From Notolepis coatsorum (lineage: Eukaryota; Chordata; Actinopteri; Aulopiformes; Paralepididae), in assembly GCA_963971535.1 (NCBI GenBank), contig OZ020592.1, positions 126,281,320 through 126,345,319 of the forward strand: DNA of 64,000 bases, read 5' to 3'. Shown one piece after another: positions 57,219-64,000 of this stretch. Both the position numbers and the translations under genes were made by a program. The notes beneath the pieces are model-generated. The model worked only from the letters and a program-made list of their open reading frames with translations. It ran no database searches and had not been told where the DNA came from. Each line of letters begins with the position of its first letter. Position 1 is the first letter of the stretch.

Positions 57219-57612
57219 CTAGCCGACCCGTTAGTCAAACCTTGTACGCTGCCCCTCGGTCCGTCGCCGTCAGCCGAGGAACCACCAGCACAGGTCTCAT
57301 GCGTCGTCGAAACAAGCTCCGGAGAATCCAGGGAAAAACAATCCTCCGGTAAGCCCTCAACATTACGAACCTTCCTTAATCTTTTCATCCTGCTAGTTAA
57401 CGTATGGTGCACGCAGCCATTACGCTGGGACGAAAATAGAGGAAGGGTGTTTTGGTGACCAGAGTCACGGTTATATGGGCGGTGCCACCATGGGGGCGGG
57501 GCCCCATACAGGTGGGGTGCATGTAGTTGTTCGTGGGAGATACAGTAGGTATCATAGGAGATAAGGGGTATCTCATAAGGCTCAGAGCGGGACGCGAAAG
57601 CAAATACGATAT

Positions 57613-58794
57613 ATAACAACTAGCTCTATTGATCTATAGATGTACAGTAGTAAACTGAACAAGCTCTATTGATCTATAGATGTACAGTAGTAAACAGAAC
57701 AAGCTATATTGATCTATAGATGTACAGTAATAAACCGAACAACAAGCTCTATTGATCTATAGATGTACAGTAGTAAACAGAACAAGCTCTATTGATCTAT
57801 AGATGTACAGTAGTAAACAGAACAACATGCTCTATTGATCAATAGATGTACAGTAGTAAACAGAACAAGCTCTATTGATCTATAGATGTACAGTAGTAAA
57901 CAGAACTAGCTCTAGTGATCAATAGATGTACAGTAAACAACAACAGGCTCTATTGATCAATAGATGTACAGTAGTAAACAGAACAACATGCTCTATTGAT
58001 CAATATATGTACAGTAATAAACAGAACAACAGGCTCTATTGATCAATATATGTACAGTAGTAAACAGAACAAGCTCTATTGATCTATAGATGTACAGTAG
58101 TAAACAGAACAACAAGCTCTATTGATCAATAGATGTACAGTAGTAAACAGAACAAACTCTATTGATCTATAGATGTACAGTAGTAAACAGAACAACACGC
58201 TCTATTGATCAATAGATGTACAGTAGTAAACAGAACAAGCTCTATTGATCAATAGATGTACAGTAGTATACAGAACAAGCTCTATTGATCTATAGATGTA
58301 CAGTAGTAAACAGAACAACACGCTCTATTGATCAATAGATGTACAGCAGTAAACAGAACAAGCTATATTGATCAATAGATGTACAGTAATAAACAGAACA
58401 AGCTCTATTGATCTATAGATGTACAGTAGTAAACAGAACAAGCTCTATTGATCAATAGATGTACAGTAGTAAACAGAACAACACGCTCTATTGATCAATA
58501 TATGTACAGTAGTAAACAGAACAACATGCTCTATTGATCAATAGATGTACAGTAGTAAACAGAACAACACGCTCTATTGATCAATATATGTACAGTAGTA
58601 AACAGAACAACATGCTCTATTGATCAATAGATGTACAGTAGTAAACAGAACAAGCTCTATTGATCAATAGATGTACAGTACTAAACAGAACAACAGGCTC
58701 TATTGATCAATAGATGTACAGTAGTAAACACAACAACAAGCTATATTGATATATAGATGTACAGTAGTAAACAGAACAACATGCTCTATTGATC

Positions 58795-58796
<2 letters not shown>
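57613..58796. repeat. 40-43 bp minisatellite, right part
   Basis: About 29 units of the same family as 53998-55280, continuing after the DIRS insertion and ending in an AAT repeat. Confidence 0.97.
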
Positions 58797-58831
<35 letters not shown>

Positions 58832-58853
58832 TTTATTAATAATAATAATAATA

Positions 58854-58918
<65 letters not shown>
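58797..58918. repeat. (AAT)n microsatellite
   Basis: About 40 triplets with a short interruption at 58831-58839. Confidence 0.98.
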
Positions 58919-58921
<3 letters not shown>

Positions 58922-59160
58922 TAAACTTTATTTGTATAGCACCTTTCATACAGAAACAGACATAAAATCACAGTTTTTCACATTAGGATCTAACATCCCA
59001 ACAGGCCACCTTGTTTATGGTTTATTCAGTTTTAAATAGACAATAATAAAAAGAGTAAGATAAAATAGACAGAGTAAAATAGTGCAATAGTGCAGTGCAA
59101 TAAGATAGTAGAATAGAATAGATAAAACAACTTTTTTTTGTTATACAGTAGTGTACAGTA
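58919..59160 (-). repeat. Fragment of a retroelement 3' end
   Basis: The aactttatttgtatagcacctt block is shared with 23805-23825 (reversed tail). A stray minisatellite piece (gtacagtagtaaacagaaca) occurs at 59152-59172. Confidence 0.5.
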
Positions 59161-59379
59161 GTAAACAGAACAGTGTAATCCTTCCAGCACATTACACTGG
59201 AATCCATGAAAAAGGGCAAAGCCCATCACAAGGATGAATCACACTAAAGCTAACAGTACGGCTCTGTGACTTGTTGTTGGACAACAAGGGACTTCTATGA
59301 CTTCTGTATGTGAGCTGTACTGTTGGCTGGACGGACCAGACGTGTACGTAGGAGAAATTACATTGTGGGTTGTGATCCT

Positions 59380-59960
59380 TTCATAGGCTATGTTGACAAT
59401 AAAGAAATGTTTGCATATATTGTATTTTTCACTTGTTGTGCCATACATGTCATATTGTGTTGAGGTCTGGGGGAATGTTTATAAAACAAACATAGAACCT
59501 ATTATTAAACTACAGAAAAGAGCTATTAGAATAATAAACAAAGCTAGTTACCTTGAATCGACAAATCCATTATTCATAAAGTCCTGCACATTAAAATGTG
59601 TAGATATGGTGTACATAAAAACCTTGGAGATCATTTAGGGGAGATTTAAAAAGGCCTTAAAGGATCAAATAATTCAGGAGTTAAAAAAAATGCATATTTT
59701 AAGTTTTTCTTTCTTATATTAAAGTATATTTAGTTTTTAAGAATTGTAAAGGATAGGCAAAAATAAGCATGTGCTTCAGCCTATTCCTTTTTTCGGTTAT
59801 TGAGTTTGGATTTTGTGTGTGAGCTTACTTTGTACATTTGTGATTTAATCTTTTTTTTAAATCTCTCTTTTTTCCTTTTGAAAGTCCACACAAGTGTGTT
59901 TTTGATTGATCTGTAAACAAAGACAGAAAATATACTATTCATTCAATAAAGAAAATAGAA
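59380..59960 (+). mobile_element. Non-LTR retrotransposon 3' part
   Basis: 59390-59638 encodes the end of an ORF2-type protein (PYMSYCVEVWGN, LQKRAIRIINKA), the region downstream of RT in L2/CR1-like LINEs, then a 3' UTR ending aataaagaaaatag. It is 5'-truncated. Confidence 0.78.
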
Positions 59961-60547
59961 AAAAACGATACTGGCCTCATTCGCTAATAGACGGCAGTAG
60001 AACTTGACAACACCATTACCTAATGTAGATCCTAACATCTCATGAGACGTAAGGCAGCAGTTGTTCCAACACCCTGTAACACCACATGCTCCCCCACAGT
60101 CTGGAGTGTAATCGGACACTCCTTTGACCCTTAATCAGGGTCTTAGTGCCTCTCAAAGGAGAGGGATCGGCCGATAGTGAGAGCAGGAGAATGAGACGGG
60201 TCATTAGGCAGAAGCAAACAGGCCTTTTGCGCGGGCGTGTTGACAAAGGCCTCACATCGGATCCCCGGGCCTGCCTTCCGATTGGCCGCCAAACTCCTGG
60301 CATTTGCGAGGCGCATACCATGCTATGTGAGGCTCCTTGTCCCGAGGCTCTGAGAAGGACATGACTGGTGGCCTCAGTTAGCCTGTTCTGGATGAAGGGG
60401 AAACTCTCTCCATCTCACGCTGCTGTAGTTTCTCATGATTAGAGTAGACGACAGAGTACAGCAACTTGCAATGGGTCTACAAGATACACTACACCACTAA
60501 GGTACCCATGTACATGTCGAAATACTTCCCAAAGGTCAGTGAATACC
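59961..60547. other. Unassigned sequence
   Basis: No recognised coding sequence, terminus or tandem repeat. Confidence 0.5.
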
Positions 60548-60552
60548 ACAAC

Positions 60553-61746
60553 TGTAACTGAGGGGTACAATTCCCTGACTGTATTGAATAAGTATGGTAT
60601 CATTAAACCACTACTGCGTTATGTACATTACTACTGGCCATACAGTACACAGGTATATGTGATGAACACCCCCACAATAACACGGCTTAACAAGAAAGTA
60701 CTGTTTATAGTAATATTTATTAGAAGAGCACCAAGATTATCTTACATTTATTAAGATTGAGAGTTGCGCTTGTAAGGCGAAGAATGTGCATGAATAGGTC
60801 AAGAGCGTAAGTCCATGAGCATATTACGAAGGGGATAATTAATACCACCTGTAGCATAAGAATTATATAGGGCACACTCGTAGGTCAGCTGGAGATACTA
60901 AGGGGTTCCCTCCGGTTGTAAGCCAGCAGGGGGGAGGAATGTTCGAATGCAAAAGTCTGGATCAACGAGGAATCAATAAGCTCCAGCTACGGGAGGCGGT
61001 ACATGTACTCCCCTCGATCGGCAGACGAAAGCAGCAGCTATAATCCAAGTATGCGTGCAGCATGGATGAAAGCCAGCCAGCCTCCTCCTAGAGACGGGCT
61101 CGAGTGATGCTCCTCACGGGTAAATCCCACACAGCAGCGGGGTAGACGGTTCTCTGATCCAGCAGCCACGGTACCAAAGCAATATAATAATCCAGCCGGA
61201 AAAGGCTCTGCATTCACCGGTGTAGATTCTCCGGTGCACGGTACTTCACATTAACTAGGTCGAACTTGACGTTATTTCACTAAGCTCTGACACTTTTACT
61301 ATCCTATTCGCACGCGGTTATAAGTGCTCTATTTAGACGCAAAGTTGCTCACTTCACTTGGTCGTTGACTCGTGGTGAAGGCTTTAACGTTTTGAGGGTA
61401 ACTAAGACTAAGTGCTTCTGTATCCACCTGCGACGTATTTATACGTAAGATGAATAATCTAGTGCCAACCTCATTTCTGTCTCGTATTCCTGCGCAAAAC
61501 TGGGCATGTTGAGACAAGCCTTGGCGGTGGCTTTGAACTCGGCATTGGGGGTATGGCCGTGGCTCCTAGGGGGGTCGCTGTCCAATAGGAGAACGAATAT
61601 TATGGTCTGGCCTGTACCTAGGTAAAGGGATATTCCGTGTATATGTACAAAGAATATACAAGGGATATCAGACGATATACAAATATTATACATGGGATCT
61701 CAAGCAATAAATATATATATTCGGTTTAATCTGACCCTTTGTAACA
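60553..61746 (-). mobile_element. Solo LTR, copy 2, inverted relative to copy 1
   Basis: 1,194 bp, TGTAACTGAGG to CCCTTTGTAACA, with a perfect 5 bp duplication acaac (60548-60552, 61747-61751). It closely matches the reverse complement of 21203-22394. It is inserted in or next to the LINE remnant that continues at 61752. Confidence 0.92.
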
Positions 61747-61751
61747 ACAAC

Positions 61752-62250
61752 CACAATACCAGAGGGAGTTCCACAAATCATGTTCAACCCAGATTCGGCT
61801 CAAACAAGGGACTAAACACGTTCCGCAATTATGCCACAACAATGTGGAACGCCCTACCCACAGCCGTAAAATAATGTGAATCCCTACCCTCCTTCAAAAC
61901 CACTCTCAAAGAGCACCTACGGGTGGCTGCAATTAGAAACTGGCCCCGGTAAATGTCCAAATATCCCCCACCCACCCCCCCCCCTTATGTACAGTTTCTT
62001 CCCCCTCAAATGTATATATTCTCTTTTAGAAACTCTGTCTGTAAATAAACAGTACTGTATATTTGTATATCTTGAACTTGTATGTCATAAATGTCTGGAT
62101 GTAACAGTACTGTATATCTGTATGTCATAAATGTTATTATGAATTGAAAATGGGGGACCCTGATGTAAACAAGATGAAACAATTGTGTGTATTGAGCCGT
62201 ACTGTATTGTACCCATTCTGCAATCTGTTAATAAAAATTTCAATCAATTA
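61752..62250 (+). mobile_element. LINE ORF2 end and tail family A
   Basis: Translates in part to NTFRNYATTMWNALPTAVK and, in continuation, SLPSFKTTLKEHL, the typical end of a LINE ORF2 protein, followed by a 3' UTR and the tail at 62135-62250 with aataaaaatttcaatcaatt. It links tail family A to its coding sequence. Stops and 5' truncation make it inactive. Confidence 0.78.
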
Positions 62251-62437
62251 ATGATGAGACATTCAATAGACATAGACACAGATAACTGTGGTAGTTTCTC
62301 ATGATGAGACATTAAATAGACACAGATATCTGTGGTAGTTGCGGTACATATCTACAGATATGTAACAAGGGTTATATGTAGGTATGTACAGTATGGACAG
62401 ATGTGGACATGGCTCTAATAAAAGATGCCAGAGCATT

Positions 62438-63390
62438 TCTTGTTGTCTGATGGATAACCTCCTGTACTTGTTGTCTGATGGATGACCTCCTGTACTTGTT
62501 GTCTGATGGATGACCTCCTGTACTTGTTGTCTGATGGATGACCTCCTGTACTTGTTGTCTGATGGATGACCTCATGTACTTGTTGTCTGATGGATGACCT
62601 CCTGTACTTGTTGTCTGATGGATGACCTCCTGTACTTGTTGTCTGATGGATGACCTCATGTACTTGTTGTCTGATGGATGACCTCCTGTACTTGTTGTCT
62701 GATGGATGACCTCATGTACTTGTTGTCTGATGGATGACCTCCTGTACTTGTTGTCTGATGGATGACCTCCTGTACTTGTTGTCTGATGGATGACCTCCTG
62801 TACTTGTTGTCTGATGGATGACCTCCTGTACTTGTTGTCTGATGGATGACCTCCTGTACTTGTTGTCTGATGGATGACCTCCTGTACTTGTTGTCTGATG
62901 GATGACCTCATGTACTTGTTGTCTGATGGATGACCTCCTGTACTTGTTGTCTGATGGATGACCTCCTGTACTTGTTGTCTGATGGATGACCTCCTGTACT
63001 TGTTGTCTGATGGATGACCTCATGTACTTGTTGTCTGATGGATGACCTCCTGTACTTGTTGTCTGATGGATGACCTCCTGTACTTGTTGTCTGATGGATG
63101 ACCTCCTGTACTTGTTGTCTGATGGATGACCTCATGTACTTGTTGTCTGATGGATGACCTCATGTACTTGTTGTCTGATGGATGACCTCCTGTACTTGTT
63201 GTCTGATGGATGACCTGTACTTGTTGTCTGATGGATGACCTCCTGTACTTGTTGTCTGATGGATGACCTCATGTACTTGTTGTCTGATGGATGACCTCAT
63301 GTACTTGTTGTCTGATGGATGACCTCATGTACTTGTTGTCTGATGGATGACCTCATGTACTTGTTGTCTGATGGATGGGCTCCTGTACTT
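62438..63390. repeat. 28 bp minisatellite that ends in the exon 4 splice acceptor
   Basis: About 34 units of ctgatggatgacctcctgta plus cttgttgt, with a cctcatgta variant and one 25 bp unit near 63210. The last unit is gatggatgggctcctgtact followed by tgcag, that is, the polypyrimidine tract and AG of exon 4. The period of 28 leaves minus-strand frames open; they are not genes. Confidence 0.97.
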
Positions 63391-63394
63391 GCAG

Positions 63395-63500
63395 CGGTCA
63401 GCGATGTGAGGACCTGGGCTCTGGACCGGGAGGTCTTCCAGAACATCATGAGGAGGACCGCAGAGACCCGCCACGAGCAGTACCGCTGCTTCCTCCGAAG
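63395..63500 (+). CDS. prkg2: prkg2 exon 4 (end of cGMP-binding domain A)
   Basis: Acceptor gtacttgcag|cggtca; donor ctccgaag|gttcgc. Enters in phase 1 and leaves in phase 2. It encodes residues 291-326 with AVSDVRTWALDREVFQNIMRRT, the conserved helix after the phosphate-binding cassette, and QYRCFLRS. It matches PRKG2 in length and boundaries. The donor gttcgc is weak against the usual gtragt, and the next exon is beyond the window. Confidence 0.96.
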
Positions 63501-63559
63501 GTTCGCCCCCAAACCAGCCCGTTCCATAACCCAGAGGTCACCAGTTTGATCCCCACGAC

Positions 63560-64000
63560 AGCCGAGGTGGTCCACCCTGCTAGTGTGCCCTTGATCAAGA
63601 CACTGAACCCTATACCTGCTAGTGTGCCCTTGATCAAGACACTGAACTAGGGATGTTCGAAATTGGCTTTTTTACCGATATCCGATATACCGATGTTGTC
63701 CAACTCTTAATTTCCGATATCAACCGATACCCCCCCCCCCCCAAATGGAATTATTTCAGGTAATTAACATTACATATCTCTTGTCATGGAATTAACACAA
63801 CATTATGCATACTTTTGACAATAAAACATTTTAATACAATTTCTTTAATTTCTTTTTTTGAAAACCGATACCGATATTTTCCGATATTACATTTGATAAT
63901 ATCGGACATCCCTACACTGAACCCCACCTGCTAGTGTGCCCTTGATCAAGACACTGAACCCTACCTGCTAGTGTGCCCTTGATCAAGACACTGAACCCTA
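63560..64000. repeat. About 37 bp minisatellite downstream of exon 4
   Basis: At least five units of tgctagtgtgcccttgatca plus agacactgaaccctacc, running off the window edge. Split by the hAT at 63648-63914. Confidence 0.92.
63648..63914. mobile_element. Short hAT MITE inside the minisatellite
   Basis: Ends tagggatgttcga and tcggacatcccta are inverted with one mismatch. Perfect 8 bp duplication cactgaac at 63640-63647 and 63915-63922. Subterminal ccgatat/atatcgg copies and a C run near 63730. Confidence 0.94.

Larger units (their letters stand above)
55284..57612 (-). mobile_element. DIRS-type retrotransposon, internally deleted
   Basis: Minus strand: inverted terminal repeat (57594-57446), RNase H region, tyrosine recombinase, then an internal complementary block and the opposite terminal repeat (55320-55474). 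The terminal repeats are nearly identical over about 150 bp and inverted, as in DIRS1 elements, and there is no target duplication. The gag region and most of RT are missing. It sits inside the 40-43 bp minisatellite. Confidence 0.88.

Noticed and set aside
53998..58796. 40 bp units with palindromes, considered as CRISPR-like or phage attachment arrays
   Set aside because: No spacers, no cas genes, continuous tandem units, and vertebrate context.
62438..63390. Regular 28 bp repeats reminiscent of a CRISPR array
   Set aside because: There are no unique spacers between units; repeats are contiguous, and the DNA is eukaryotic intron.
62372..63575. Minus-strand frames of up to 179 codons with IHQTTSTGG-type repeats
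   Set aside because: Artefact of the 28 bp minisatellite, which repeats through all three frames.

Overview
This window is vertebrate nuclear DNA, very probably from a teleost fish. Spliced exons are separated by long introns, and the repeats are typical of fish genomes: many short hAT and piggyBac derivatives with TIRs, L1- and L2-type LINEs, a DIRS element, a tRNA-headed SINE, an endogenous retrovirus, and many micro- and minisatellites. There are no bacterial operons, no CRISPR array, and no free-standing tRNA or rRNA gene.

The only host gene I can support is the 5' part of prkg2 (membrane-associated cGMP-dependent protein kinase II) on the + strand. Four coding exons join in frame: 203-792 (N-myristoylation signal, coiled coil, pseudosubstrate), 5008-5174 and 7008-7121 (cGMP-binding domain A), and 63395-63500 (end of domain A). 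The rest of the gene, including binding domain B and the kinase, lies beyond the right edge. Intron 3 alone is 56,273 bp (7122-63394) and holds nearly everything else.

Layout: 1-197 minisatellite running up to the start codon; 793-5007 intron 1 (hAT with a SINE inside, MITE, second hAT ending 12 bp before exon 2); 5175-7007 intron 2 (about 1.4 kb of minisatellite); 7122-9068 splice-donor minisatellite and a LINE end carrying a piggyBac MITE; 9069-12538 piggyBac element holding an L1 fragment and a hAT; 12589-17749 a hAT nest several insertions deep; 18914-33360 LTR-like repeat and piggyBac territory holding a solo LTR, a broken multi-exon DUF7869-like gene, an L2 LINE and a piggyBac transposase remnant; 34567-43683 an endogenous retrovirus on the minus strand with broken gag, pro and RT but open integrase and env frames; 44055-45148 two inverted hAT copies sharing one target-site duplication; 45789-52690 a nearly full-length L1 on the minus strand; 53998-58796 a 40-43 bp minisatellite split by a DIRS element; 58797-62250 LINE remnants and a second solo LTR, inverted relative to the first; 62438-63390 a 28 bp minisatellite running into the exon 4 acceptor; 63560-64000 another minisatellite carrying a small hAT.

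The pattern that stands out is that tandem repeats sit on the exon boundaries of prkg2. The exon 3 donor is the first copy of a 39 bp array, the exon 4 acceptor is the last diverged copy of a 28 bp array, the start codon follows an array of acceptor-like units, and exon 1 itself carries two in-frame coding duplications. No undescribed functional system was demonstrated; the notable observations concern repeat architecture and its possible effect on splicing of this one gene.
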